From: Dactylosporangium vinaceum
GTDB taxonomy: Bacteria; Actinomycetota; Actinomycetes; Mycobacteriales; Micromonosporaceae
Direction: 5' to 3'
Assembly (NCBI RefSeq): GCF_019904175.1
Contig: NZ_CP061913.1
Coordinates: forward strand, 7,068,001-7,132,000
Length of the DNA: 64,000 nucleotides
Position numbers and translations under genes: made by a program. Under the pieces are notes generated by a model. It ran no database searches, was not told the origin of the DNA, and saw nothing but the letters and a program-made list of their open reading frames with translations. Positions 36,603 through 45,350 of this stretch are shown piece after piece. How positions within the stretch are numbered: the first letter of the stretch is position 1; each line of letters starts with the position of its first letter.

Positions 36603-39342
36603 CCGGCGCATCCGCCGTCCAGGGCGGTGCGGCGGGCCCGGCGTCGCCGAGGTCGGCGAGGATCTGCCGGGCCACCCGCCACGCGGCCTGCGCGGCGTCC
36701 GGGCGGCCGGACGCCGCGTGGGTGTGGCCGAGGTGGGTGAGGATCTTCGTCTCGTTGAACCGGTCGCCGCAGCGCCGGCACAGGGCCAGGGCGCGCTCGT
36801 AGTACCGCGTCGCGTCGGCGTATTCGCCGCGGTGGTGGTGCACGTAGCCGATGCTGTCCAGGGTGGCCGCCTGGCCGCTGCGGTCGTCGAGCTCGTCCTG
36901 GATCGCCAGGGCGCGCTCGCAGTGGGTCAGGCTCGCGGTCCACTCGCGGTGCCGGGCGTGCACCCAGCCGACCAGGTTCAGCGCGCGGGCGCGGCCGACG
37001 CGGTGCCCGGCCTCGGTGTAGAGCCGCAGGGCGTGGGCGCTGCGCTCGCGCATCACCGGCCACTCGCCCCGCGACTCGGCCAGGCGGGCGAGGGCGTAGT
37101 AGACACCGGCCCGGCCGGCGGTGTCGCCGAGCCGCTCGTAGCCTTCCAGCGCGGCGCGGTACGCGGTCTCGGCCTCGCCGAAGCGGCGCAGGTGCGCGTG
37201 GGCACAGCCGAGCAGCCGCAGCGCCCAGGCCCGCCCGCGGTCCTCGCCGAGCTGCTCGGTGGCCCGGATCGCGAGCCGCCCGACGGCGCTCAGGTCGTGC
37301 CAGCGGCCCTGGTCGTGCAGCAGCCCGGCGAGGACCCGGGCCAGCTGCCAGGCCCGCCGGGCGAACCCGGCCTCGACGGCCAGTCCGGCCGCGGCCAGCA
37401 TCGCCGGGCGGTGCTCGGCGACCCAGCGCAGCGCCGCCCGCTCGCCGGTGCACGCCTCGACCAGCACCCCGTCCGGCGCCGGGTCGGCGACGACGCGGAC
37501 CCGGTGCGGGTGCAGCTGCAGCGCCGCGGCCTGCCCGCCGTACACGTAGTGATCGATCACCCGGCCCAGCGCGGCGGCCCGCTCGCCGTCGGAGTCGCGG
37601 GAGGCGGTCAGCTCGGCCGCGTAGGTGCGCAGCAGGTCGTGCATCGCGTAGCGGCCGGGCCGGTGCTCGCTGAGCAGGTGGGCCCGGGTCAGGTCGGCCA
37701 GCAGGGACCGGGTCCGCTCGGCCGGGAGCCCGGCCAGGCTCGCGGCCGCCGCGGCGCCGGCGTCGGGGCCAGGGCACAGCGCGAGGAGCCGGAACAGCTG
37801 GGCGGCCGGTGGGTGCAGCGCCCGGTAGGACCAGGAGAAGACGTTGCGCACGTCGGTGGCCGGGTCGCCGGCGCCCAGGACGTCGAGGCGGCCGACGACG
37901 AGCTCGTCGGCCCAGCGGGCGAGCGGGAAGTCCGGGTGGGCGGCGGCCCGGCCGGCGACGACGCCGAGGGCGAGCGGCAGGCGCGCGCACCGTTCGGCGA
38001 TGAGCCCGGCGGCGTCGGGCTCGGCGGCGACCCGGTCGGTGCCGAGCCGGCCGGCCAGGAACTGCCGGGCCTGCTCGGGTGAGAACAGGGCGATCGGCAC
38101 CGGCCGGGCCCCTTCGGCCGCGGCGAGGCCGGTGAGCTGGTCGCGGCTGGTGACCACGACCAGGCAGCCGTGGGTGCCGGGCAGCAGCGGGCGGACCTGG
38201 GCGGCGTCGCGGGCGTTGTCGAGCAGGATCAGCATGCGGCGGTCGGCGACCAGGGTGCGGTAGAGGGCGGTCGCGGCCGGCGGCTCGGACGGCACCGTCT
38301 CGGCCGGGACGCCGAGCGCGTCCAGGCCCAGCAGGACGGCCTCGGCGCTGCTCATCGGGGCCGCACCGGCGCCGAATCCGCGCAGGTCGAGGTAGATCTG
38401 CCCGTCGGGGAACCGGTCGCGGACCCGGTGGGCCCAGTGCACGGCCAGGGCGGTCTTGCCGACCCCGGCCGAGCCGGACAGCACCACCACCGCGGCCGGC
38501 GCCCCGCCGTCCAGCGCGTCGTCCAGGCGGGCCTGCTCGGGCGCGCGGGCGACGAACCCGGGCACGTCGGCCGGCAGCTGCGCCGGCGCCCGCCAGGCCG
38601 GCCCGGGCAGCTTCCCGTCCGGGGCCTCGTTGCGCAGGATGGCCCGGTAGGCGTCGCGGACCTCCGGCGACGGGTCGGCGCCGAGCTCCTCGACGAGGCG
38701 CTGGCGCAGCTCGGCGTAGCAGTCGAGCGCGTCGACGGTACGCCCGGTCAGGTGCAGGGCCCGCATCAGGGCCGCGGTGAGCGGCTCGACGAGCGGATAC
38801 TCCCCGATCGCCTCGGTCAGCGGGGCGAGGACGGCGCCGCCGTTGCCGCAGCGCAGCTCCGCCTCGGCCCACTGGACCAGGGCGTCGACGTACTGGCGGC
38901 GCCAGGCCCGGCGCATCCGCTCGGCCCAGCTGCCGGGCAGCCCGGCCAGGGGCTCACCGGTCCACAGGCGTAGCGCCCGGCGCAGCAGCCCCACCCCGTC
39001 GTCGTCCCGGCGGCCGCGGGCCTGCTCGACGAGGTCGCGGAACCGGTTGAGGTCGACCTGCTCGGCCGGCACGTCCAGGGCGTAGCCGCCGGAGCGGCGC
39101 AGCAGGACCGGCCCCGCCCCGCCGGCCAGCAGCCGCCGCAGCCGGGTGAGGTAGACGTGCAGGGTGCGCCGGGCGCCGGGCGGCGCCTCGTCCCACACCC
39201 GGTCGATGAGCAGCTCGCTCGTCACCGTCCGGCCCGCGTCGGCGGCCAGGACCGCCAGGACGTGCCGCTGCTGGGGTGGACCCGCGTCCACCACCTGCCG
39301 ATCGAGCCGCAGCTCCACCGGCCCGAGCAGTCGAATCTCCAT
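36586..39342 (-). CDS. SARP-family regulator with NB-ARC and TPR domains (AfsR-like)
   Basis: The 918-residue regulator contains, in order, a winged-helix domain (IRLLGPVELRL to YALDVPAEQVD, ~1-95), BTAD (~96-245, with DLNRFRDLVEQA and ELRQRLVEELGADPSPEVR), an NB-ARC-type ATPase (~265-560, Walker A GSAGVGKTALAVHW, RMLILLDNARDA as Walker B region) and C-terminal TPR repeats (~640-900, e.g. ALAIQDELDDRSGQAATLDSIGYVHHHRGEY). SARPs activate antibiotic and peptide gene clusters by binding 11-bp-spaced repeats. It is divergent from the cysteine-rich peptide operon, and such repeats lie before that operon, so it is the probable activator. Confidence 0.92.
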   Translation of the reverse strand: MEIRLLGPVELRLDRQVVDAGPPQQRHVLAVLAADAGRTVTSELLIDRVWDEAPPGARRTLHVYLTRLRRLLAGGAGPVLLRRSGGYALDVPAEQVDLNRFRDLVEQARGRRDDDGVGLLRRALRLWTGEPLAGLPGSWAERMRRAWRRQYVDALVQWAEAELRCGNGGAVLAPLTEAIGEYPLVEPLTAALMRALHLTGRTVDALDCYAELRQRLVEELGADPSPEVRDAYRAILRNEAPDGKLPGPAWRAPAQLPADVPGFVARAPEQARLDDALDGGAPAAVVVLSGSAGVGKTALAVHWAHRVRDRFPDGQIYLDLRGFGAGAAPMSSAEAVLLGLDALGVPAETVPSEPPAATALYRTLVADRRMLILLDNARDAAQVRPLLPGTHGCLVVVTSRDQLTGLAAAEGARPVPIALFSPEQARQFLAGRLGTDRVAAEPDAAGLIAERCARLPLALGVVAGRAAAHPDFPLARWADELVVGRLDVLGAGDPATDVRNVFSWSYRALHPPAAQLFRLLALCPGPDAGAAAAASLAGLPAERTRSLLADLTRAHLLSEHRPGRYAMHDLLRTYAAELTASRDSDGERAAALGRVIDHYVYGGQAAALQLHPHRVRVVADPAPDGVLVEACTGERAALRWVAEHRPAMLAAAGLAVEAGFARRAWQLARVLAGLLHDQGRWHDLSAVGRLAIRATEQLGEDRGRAWALRLLGCAHAHLRRFGEAETAYRAALEGYERLGDTAGRAGVYYALARLAESRGEWPVMRERSAHALRLYTEAGHRVGRARALNLVGWVHARHREWTASLTHCERALAIQDELDDRSGQAATLDSIGYVHHHRGEYADATRYYERALALCRRCGDRFNETKILTHLGHTHAASGRPDAAQAAWRVARQILADLGDAGPAAPPWTADAPVSARS

Positions 39343-39422
39343 GCCACACCGCCCCCGTTGGCAGCGCCCTGCATCAATGTACGGCTCAGCAAGGTCGAAT
39401 ACGTCAATTGGTACCAGCGGGA

Positions 39423-39451
39423 CGTTAGGAATTCGTTAATAAATCGACTTC
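39423..39451 (+). promoter_or_regulatory. Candidate SARP-binding direct repeats
   Basis: CGTTAGG (39423-39429), CGTTAAT (39434-39440) and a weaker CGACTTC (39445-39451) are heptamers repeated at exactly 11 bases with four-base spacers, the arrangement bound by SARP proteins. They lie in a locally AT-rich stretch 67 bases before the peptide start. Confidence 0.55.
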
Positions 39452-39517
39452 GGTCTTTGTCGCATGCTGTGGGCAGCCGGCCGGAGATCATCGGCCGGCA
39501 CGGCGGAAGGAGTGCAC

Positions 39518-39703
39518 ATGCGTTCAGCCATGAAGGCGGTCGGCTCGGTGGCCGACCGGCTGCTCGGCATGGTCGTGCCGCACACCGTGGCCCGGGCCAT
39601 GGACTGCGACTGGGAGTGCTGCGGCGGTGGCAAGGCCCACTACTGCTGCTACTACACCGGCGGCACCCACAAGTGCGGGACCTGCGTCAAGCACGAGTGC
39701 TGA
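39518..39703 (+). CDS. Cysteine-rich small secreted peptide precursor
   Basis: The 61-residue peptide follows GGAAGGAG by five bases. Residues 1-27 form an amphipathic leader-like segment (MKAVGSVADRLLGMVV, then PHTVARA); the rest is a core with eight cysteines at 30, 34, 35, 43, 44, 53, 56 and 61, rich in Gly, His and Tyr (DCDWECCGGG, HYCCYYTGG, HKCGTCVKHEC). Even cysteine number suggests four disulfides. A-R-A just before the core would suit the S26 signal peptidase encoded four genes on. Neighbours (thioredoxin-fold protein, ABC exporter, peptidase, SARP) support a processed, exported peptide. I do not recognise a named family. A metal-binding protein is the main alternative. Confidence 0.8.
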   Translation: MRSAMKAVGSVADRLLGMVVPHTVARAMDCDWECCGGGKAHYCCYYTGGTHKCGTCVKHEC

Positions 39704-39794
39704 GCCGGCACTGAGTACCGCGGGTCGCCGGTGTCCGCGGGCACCGGCGGCCCGTCATCCACCGATTTCAGCCGAATCCGAAGGCGGTCCACCC

Positions 39795-40352
39795 ATGCCT
39801 GTCCTGATCGTCGCCGTGGCGCTCGTCGGCGCCCTGTGCCTGCTGAACCTGCTGTTCGCGCTCGGCGTGATCCGCCGCCTGCGCGAGCAGACGAAGCTCA
39901 TCGACGCGCTCTACGAGGTCGTCGGCGACATGCCCGATGCCGGCGCGGGCGGCTCCGGCCCGGCCGCCGGTGACACCGTCGCCGACTTCCGCGCCACCAC
40001 CACCGCCGGCGAGCTGGTCGCCCGCGACGACCTGGCCGCGGCGAGCGTCGTGGCCTTCCTGGCCGCCGACTGCAAGGGCTGTCACGAGCAGCTGCCCGGC
40101 TTCCTGGCCTGGGCCCGCGACCAGGACCGCGGGCGCGTCCTCGCGGTCGTGAACGCCGACGGCGCCGACCCGCGGTCCTTCGTCGAGCAGCTGAGCCCGG
40201 TGGCCCGGGTCGTCCTGGAGGGCGCGAAGCCGGCGGTCGCCCGCGCGTTCAAGGTCACCTCGTACCCCCAGTTCGTCGTCGTGGGCCCCGGCGCCACTGT
40301 CGCCGAGGTCATCCACGCGGCGTCCCGGCTCCCGGTGGGTGCGCCGGCGTGA
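39795..40352 (+). CDS. MauD-like thioredoxin-fold membrane protein
   Basis: The 185-residue protein has one N-terminal membrane anchor (residues ~3-25) and a periplasmic-side thioredoxin fold with Cys93-Lys-Gly-Cys96 (FLAADCKGCHEQLPGFLAW), followed by FKVTSYPQFVVVGP with the cis-proline region. MauD is needed to form the many disulfides of the methylamine dehydrogenase light chain. By analogy this protein should oxidise or isomerise disulfides in the eight-cysteine peptide. No MauE/DoxX partner is seen. Its stop overlaps the exporter start (GTGA). Confidence 0.82.
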   Translation: MPVLIVAVALVGALCLLNLLFALGVIRRLREQTKLIDALYEVVGDMPDAGAGGSGPAAGDTVADFRATTTAGELVARDDLAAASVVAFLAADCKGCHEQLPGFLAWARDQDRGRVLAVVNADGADPRSFVEQLSPVARVVLEGAKPAVARAFKVTSYPQFVVVGPGATVAEVIHAASRLPVGAPA

Positions 40353-42211
40353 CCGCCGAGGAGTCCGAGCCGCGGCCCGGCGCGCGCGCCCTGTTCGGCG
40401 CGGCCGGCCGGGCCGCCGGCATGGTCTGGCAGGCGGCCCGCGCGCACGTCGTCGCGTACGTCGCGGCGGTCGTCGTCACGGCCGCGATCCCGGTCGCGGT
40501 CGCCTGGCTGACCCGGGAGGTCCTCGACCGGGTCAGCCGCCCGGACCGCACCGGCGCCGGGCTGCTCGAGCTGGCCCTCGCGCTGGCCGCCGCGGGCGGT
40601 GCGCTGGTGGTCGCCACCCAGGCCGGCGAGTATCTGCGCGGCGAGGTCGACCGGCGCGCCGCCCTGCGCGGCAAGGACGAGCTCTTCGCCGCCGTGGGGG
40701 CCATCCCCGGCCTGGCCCCGTTCGAGGACCCGGCGTTCCTCGACCGGCTGCGCCTGGGCGAGCTCAGCGCGGGCCACCCGGGCCGGCTCGTCGACACGAC
40801 CCTGAGCACGATCCGCAGCACGCTGACGGTGGCCGGCTTCGTCGGCTCCCTCGCGCTCATCAGTCCGATCTTCACCGCGATCGTGCTGGCTTCGGCGATA
40901 CCGGCCCTGCTCATCGAGGTCCGCCTGTCCCGCCAGCGGGCCGGCATGCTGTGGCGGATCGGCCCCGTGGAGCGCCGCCGGATGTTCTACTCCACCCTGC
41001 TGTCCACGGTGGACGCGGCCAAGGAGATCCGCCTGTTCGATCTCGGCGGCTTCCTGCGCGGCCGGATGCTCGCCGAGCAGCGCACCGCCGACGCCGCCCG
41101 CCGCCGCATGGACCGCCGCGAGGTGCTGGTCCAGGGCGGCCTGGCCGGCAGCGCGGCAGTGGTGGCCGGGGCCGGGCTGGTGTGGGCGATCCTCGCCGCG
41201 GGCGACGGCAGGCTCGGCGTCGGCGACGTCGCCATGTTCATCGCCGCGATGGCCGGCGTGCAGGCGTCGCTGGGCACGGTGGTCGGGGCGGGTGTCATGG
41301 CCTACGAGCACCTGCTGACGTTCCACCACTTCGTCGCCGTCGTCACCGCCGCCCCCGACCTGCCGGTGCCCGCCGCCCCCCGCCCACTGCCGGCGCTGCG
41401 CCGCGGCATCGAGCTGCGCGACGTGTGGTTCCGCTACAGCCCCGACCACCCGTGGGTCCTGCGCGGGGTCGACCTGACCATCCCGGTCGGCCAGACGGTC
41501 GCCCTGGTGGGGCGCAACGGCGGCGGCAAGAGCACCCTGGTGAAGCTCCTGTGCCGCTTCTACGACCCGACCCGGGGCTCGATCCGCTGGGACGGCGTCG
41601 ACATCCGCGACGTCCCACCGGCGCAGCTGCGGTCCCGGATCGGCGCGGTCTTCCAGGACTTCGTCTCCTACGACCTGAGCGCCGCCGAGAACATCGCCGT
41701 CGGCGACCTGGCCGTGGCCGACGAGCACCGCATCGCCGAGGCCGCCCGCGACGCCGGGGTTCACGACACCATCGCCGCCCTGCCCCGCGGCTACGACACC
41801 ATGCTGAGCCGCTCCTTCAAGGCCACGGCGGCCGACGATGACGACCGAGAAGCGGCGGCGGGGGTACTGCTCTCCGGCGGGCAATGGCAGCGCGTGGCCC
41901 TGGCCCGGGCGTTCCTGCGGCGCGATCGCGACCTGCTGATACTGGACGAGCCGAGCGCCGGCCTGGACCCCGAGGCCGAGCATCAGGTCCACAGCCACCT
42001 GCGCACCCTGCGCGCCGGACGCACCAGCCTGGTCATCTCGCACCGTCTCGGCGCCGTCCGCGACGCCGACCGCATCGTCGTCCTGGCCGGCGGCGTGGTC
42101 GCCGAGGACGGCCGCCACAGCGAGCTCGTCGCGGCCGGCGGCGGCTACGCCCAGCTCTTCGCCCGCCAGGCCGCCGGCTACCGCGACGAGGGCGTGGCGG
42201 TGGCGGGATGA
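40349..42211 (+). CDS. ABC exporter (fused membrane and ATPase domains)
   Basis: The 620-residue half-transporter starts at GTG. The membrane domain (~25-330) has six segments. The ATPase has Walker A GRNGGGKST (~388), Q-loop VFQDFVSYD, signature LSGGQWQRVALARAF (~508), Walker B LLILDEPSAGLDP and H-loop ISHRL. There is a short acidic insert (ATAADDDDRE) before the signature, as in several actinobacterial exporters found in peptide clusters. No C39 protease domain is present, so processing must come from another protein, probably the S26 peptidase next door (ATGA overlap). Confidence 0.9.
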   Translation: MTAEESEPRPGARALFGAAGRAAGMVWQAARAHVVAYVAAVVVTAAIPVAVAWLTREVLDRVSRPDRTGAGLLELALALAAAGGALVVATQAGEYLRGEVDRRAALRGKDELFAAVGAIPGLAPFEDPAFLDRLRLGELSAGHPGRLVDTTLSTIRSTLTVAGFVGSLALISPIFTAIVLASAIPALLIEVRLSRQRAGMLWRIGPVERRRMFYSTLLSTVDAAKEIRLFDLGGFLRGRMLAEQRTADAARRRMDRREVLVQGGLAGSAAVVAGAGLVWAILAAGDGRLGVGDVAMFIAAMAGVQASLGTVVGAGVMAYEHLLTFHHFVAVVTAAPDLPVPAAPRPLPALRRGIELRDVWFRYSPDHPWVLRGVDLTIPVGQTVALVGRNGGGKSTLVKLLCRFYDPTRGSIRWDGVDIRDVPPAQLRSRIGAVFQDFVSYDLSAAENIAVGDLAVADEHRIAEAARDAGVHDTIAALPRGYDTMLSRSFKATAADDDDREAAAGVLLSGGQWQRVALARAFLRRDRDLLILDEPSAGLDPEAEHQVHSHLRTLRAGRTSLVISHRLGAVRDADRIVVLAGGVVAEDGRHSELVAAGGGYAQLFARQAAGYRDEGVAVAG

Positions 42212-42648
42212 TGTGGCTCTCACCCACCGCTGCGGCGCTGCTCGTCCTGGCCGGCCTGTGGTGGCTGCGCGGCCGCTACCTCACCATCACGGTCTCCGGC
42301 CCGAGCATGCTGCCCACCTACCACCCCGGCGAACGCCTCCTGGTCCGCCGCATGCCCCCGGCCGCACTGCGGGCCGGCCAGGTGGTGGTCCTGCGCGCCT
42401 TCGCCCCGCCGGGCCCGGACCAGGACCGGCCCTCGTGGATCGTCAAACGCGTGGCCGCCGCGCCCGGCGACCCGATCCCCCGCGCCACCGTGCCCGCGCT
42501 GCACGCCGAGCCGGGTGATCGGGTCCCACCCGGCCGCGTGGTCCTGCTCGGCGACAACCCGGACTCCTCCCACGACTCCCGCCGCTCCGGCTACTTCAAC
42601 GCCGACCGCCTGCTCGGCGTTGTCGTGCGGCGGGTGGGCGTACGCTGA
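42208..42648 (+). CDS. S26-family signal peptidase (short form)
   Basis: The 146-residue type I signal peptidase-like enzyme has one N-terminal membrane anchor (LSPTAAALLVLAGLWWLRG). Catalytic Ser33 is in SGPSMLPT, Lys80 in WIVKRVAAAPGD, and box E is GDNPDSSHDSR. It is much shorter than housekeeping LepB, as usual for cluster-associated S26 proteins. Its place directly after the ABC exporter suggests it removes the leader of the cysteine-rich peptide. Confidence 0.9.
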   Translation: MMWLSPTAAALLVLAGLWWLRGRYLTITVSGPSMLPTYHPGERLLVRRMPPAALRAGQVVVLRAFAPPGPDQDRPSWIVKRVAAAPGDPIPRATVPALHAEPGDRVPPGRVVLLGDNPDSSHDSRRSGYFNADRLLGVVVRRVGVR

Positions 42649-42652
42649 GACA

Positions 42653-43051
42653 ATGAGAGCCGTCGATCTCATGCTCCGGTGTGGCCTGGTGCTGCTGACG
42701 GCCGCGTGCACCGGCGGCCACCCCGACGTCGAGCCCGCACCCTCGGCGACCCCGTCGTCCGCCCAGCGGGAACTGCACGCGGGCACGAACGTCGACCTCA
42801 CCGCCGTCGTGAGCCGCGTCTACGGCGAGCACGCCTTCGTCGTCGACGACGCCGACCTCCCGCCGGACGGGCAGCTGGTGGTCTCCGCCGCCGCGGTCAC
42901 GGTCTTCGTCGACGACCTGGTGACCCTCTCCGGCACCGCCGAACGCCTGGACGCCACCGCCCTGCGGCAGTACGGCGCCGCCACCACGACAGCCGTCGCC
43001 GTCATTGCCACAAGCGTCCGCCGCTACCCCGCCCGCTCCGCAACGCCCTGA
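42653..43051 (+). CDS. Small lipoprotein
   Basis: The 132-residue protein has a lipoprotein signal (MLRCGLVLLTAACTGG, lipobox T-A-A-C), a Pro/Ser spacer and a small beta-rich domain (NVDLTAVVSRVYGEHAFVVDDADLPP, then VTVFVDDLVTLSGTAERLD), which resembles an OB-like fold. It starts four bases after the peptidase stop, so it is probably the last gene of the peptide operon; immunity or surface binding would fit but is unproven. Confidence 0.75.
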   Translation: MRAVDLMLRCGLVLLTAACTGGHPDVEPAPSATPSSAQRELHAGTNVDLTAVVSRVYGEHAFVVDDADLPPDGQLVVSAAAVTVFVDDLVTLSGTAERLDATALRQYGAATTTAVAVIATSVRRYPARSATP

Positions 43052-43116
43052 CCCTGACCCATGCCGAACCGGCGGCGCTCGTTTCACCGCCGCGTGCCGC
43101 CGGGTATCGGTTCGAG

Positions 43117-43629
43117 GTGACCGACATCGAAGTACCCGCGATGCGGCGCAGCGGCCCCGTGCGGCTCGCCGTGGCCGCCGGGTTCGGGATCTGCGCGTCA
43201 GGCACCGTCCTGCTCATCACCCTGGCGCTGCTGCACCACGGTACGGGCCGGCCGGCCGCGCTCTGCGCCGCGCTGGCAACGGCGTCGCTCACCGCCGTCA
43301 TGCGGCAACGGCACCCGGCCCGCCCACCGGTCCGCCTGACCCGGGCCGGCCTGCAACTGCCCGGCGCCGGCGACGAACCCCGCACGCTCGCGTGGGCCGA
43401 CATCGAGACCGCGACGGTGGCGGGCGGCCGGCTGTCACCCCGGCTGGTGGTGGTCCCGGCCGATCCGAACGGGTCCGTGGACGCGGCGGCCCCACGGCGG
43501 CGCGCGGCCACGCCGAGCCGGACCCGGCTGCCGATCGTCGTACCGCTGGGCGGGAGCCGCACCGAACACGCCCGGCTGCGCACCGGCCTGGCCGCGCAGC
43601 TCAAGACCGAGCCGGGAGACGCAAGGTGA
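43117..43629 (+). CDS. Small membrane protein, PH-domain-like
   Basis: This is a protein of about 170 residues with two membrane helices (LAVAAGFGICASGTVLLITL and AALCAALATASLTAVM) and a cytoplasmic part with RLTRAGLQLPG and LAWADIETATVAGGR, the pattern of bacterial PH domains near membranes. The start is uncertain: GTG 43117 or ATG 43141, neither with a strong ribosome site. No clear link with the upstream peptide operon. Confidence 0.6.
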   Translation: MTDIEVPAMRRSGPVRLAVAAGFGICASGTVLLITLALLHHGTGRPAALCAALATASLTAVMRQRHPARPPVRLTRAGLQLPGAGDEPRTLAWADIETATVAGGRLSPRLVVVPADPNGSVDAAAPRRRAATPSRTRLPIVVPLGGSRTEHARLRTGLAAQLKTEPGDAR

Positions 43630-43679
43630 TCAATGTTGCCGGCTCGAGCCCGGCCTGAGGCGCCGCCCGGCCCGTCGCT

Positions 43680-44054
43680 ATGTTTGGTGCCGTGGAGACA
43701 TTGGGCCGGCTCGCCGGTGTCACGATCGACTGCGGCGACCCCCAGCGGCTGGCCGAGTTCTGGGCCGCCGCGCTCGGCGGGCGGGTGACGGAGTCCCTTC
43801 CCGGGTGGCGGCGGGTCACCGTCGACGGCGGCGGGCCGGTGCTGACGCTCCAGCCGGTGCCGGAGCCCAAGGCCGGCAAAGCGCGCCTGCACCTCGACAT
43901 CGCCGTCGCCGACGTCGGCGCCGCGGTGAGCCGGGTCGAGGCGCTGGGCGGCCGGTGGACCGGTGAACGGCACGACTACGACGAGGGCGCGGTCCTCGTC
44001 ATGGCCGACCCGGAGGGCAACGAGTTCTGCATCGTGCAGTACTACCAGGTGTGA
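43680..44054 (+). CDS. VOC-family (glyoxalase-like) protein
   Basis: The 124-residue single-domain protein has LAGVTIDCGDPQRLAEFWAA at the start and HLDIAVADVGAAVSRVEALGG and ADPEGNEFCIVQ in the second half, the two beta-alpha-beta-beta-beta units of VOC proteins. It probably dimerises around a metal site. Bleomycin-resistance-like or glyoxalase functions occur in the family; none can be chosen. A GTG at 43692 is an alternative start. Confidence 0.78.
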   Translation: MFGAVETLGRLAGVTIDCGDPQRLAEFWAAALGGRVTESLPGWRRVTVDGGGPVLTLQPVPEPKAGKARLHLDIAVADVGAAVSRVEALGGRWTGERHDYDEGAVLVMADPEGNEFCIVQYYQV

Positions 44055-44139
44055 CCCGACCAGGTGTGACCCGTCCGGGCCTCGCCGTGACGGCCCCGGA
44101 GCGCGGCGCCGCCGGGGCTGCACGCCGGGCGCCGGGCCG

Positions 44140-44814
44140 GTGATCACTACTGCCGTGACCGATCTCGCGCAGCTCTTCATTCGCTGGCAGCACGGCTGGA
44201 GCGTGGCCCGGGGGCTGCCCGCCGCGCAGGACGTCGACGGCGGGCTGCGGGTGCACTGCGCGCAGCCGGGCCGCGCGGTGGAGTACTTCGCGCCCGGCGC
44301 GGACGCGGACCCCGGCCTGCTCGCCCGCCTCGCCGCCCGGGTGCGTCAGGAGAGCGTCGTCACCTGGCTGACCACGCCGACCGTCCGCCCGGGGCCCACC
44401 GCCGGGGCGCTCGAACGGGCCGGCCTGGTCCTCGTCCAGCGGGCCGAGCAGCTCATGGTCACCGACCTGGCCACCCACCCGGACCGGCCGCCGGCCGGCT
44501 CCTACTCGCTCGACGTCCGCGTCGAGGGCACTGCCGTCACCGCGCTGGTCCGGCACGACTCGGGCGAACGGGCGGCCGGCGGCGTCATGGGTGTCACCGG
44601 CACCGACGCGGTCGCCGACCGGATCCTGACCGAGCCCGGCCACCGCCGCCGCGGCCTGGCCGGCACCGTCATGGCCGCCCTGGCCCGCACCGCCGTGGAC
44701 CTCGGCGCCCGGCACGGTGTGCTCATCGCCAGCGCGGACGGCCAGCGCCTGTACCCGACGCTCGGCTGGCGCCCGGTCGCCGACGTGGTCATCGCCGCCA
44801 ACCGTCGTTCGTAG
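44140..44814 (+). CDS. GNAT-family N-acetyltransferase
   Basis: The protein has about 224 residues with a C-terminal GNAT domain: RILTEPGHRRRGLAGTVMAALA is motif A and LYPTLGWRPVADVVIAA the C-terminal element. The N-terminal 100 residues lack motifs. GTG 44140 is used; GTG 44155 is equally likely since neither has a good ribosome site. Confidence 0.75.
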   Translation: MITTAVTDLAQLFIRWQHGWSVARGLPAAQDVDGGLRVHCAQPGRAVEYFAPGADADPGLLARLAARVRQESVVTWLTTPTVRPGPTAGALERAGLVLVQRAEQLMVTDLATHPDRPPAGSYSLDVRVEGTAVTALVRHDSGERAAGGVMGVTGTDAVADRILTEPGHRRRGLAGTVMAALARTAVDLGARHGVLIASADGQRLYPTLGWRPVADVVIAANRRS

Positions 44815-45350
44815 CACCGCCGCTGCGCACGTGCGGCCGGCGGCGCGCGGCGGCCGCACTGCCGCTGCCCACCGTGCGCCGCTGTCACCCGATCGAGTCG
44901 GGCTCCGGACCCATCCGCCCGCAGCCCGCGGCCGAATCTCGGTGTGGTGCCGGGATGGGCGCCAACCGGTCCGGGTCCGGCCCCGGCCGGCCGTCCCGGC
45001 ACCGCCCGGTGCCGCCGATCGGCCGGTCGGCGGCGCGACCGCCGTGCCGGCCGGTGCCGTACCTCGCTGAGCTGTTGGCCCTGCATGCCGGCGTGACATA
45101 GGCTCGGCGAGTCCGACCTGCCCCGGGATGACCCGGCGGCGGGCAGCGCATCGTCCAGCAACCGGCGGTGTCCGCTCGGACGGTTCACGGCCGACTCCGC
45201 ACAGCGGCGCGCTCCAGACCCGGGCGCAGCAGCCGCCGCGAGGGATGGGCCGTCCTGCTGACGCATCTCCTCGCCCGCACACCGCCCTCCGGCGTCGTCC
45301 GACGCCCTGGCTGCCGGTTGTGCGGGTACCGATGAAAGAGGTTGCCGGAC
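44815..45350. other. Intergenic region upstream of the SigF-type sigma gene
   Basis: This 536-base stretch has no convincing coding frame. GGGTAC at 45324-45329 resembles the -10 of SigF/SigB-dependent promoters and is 22 bases before the sigma gene, but I find no matching GTTT-type -35 at 14-16 bases. Self-activation is thus only a possibility. Confidence 0.4.

Noticed and set aside
45324..45329. GGGTAC as a SigF-type -10 element
   Set aside because: No GTTT/GNNT -35 at 14-16 bases fits well, so it is mentioned only as a weak possibility in the intergenic entry.
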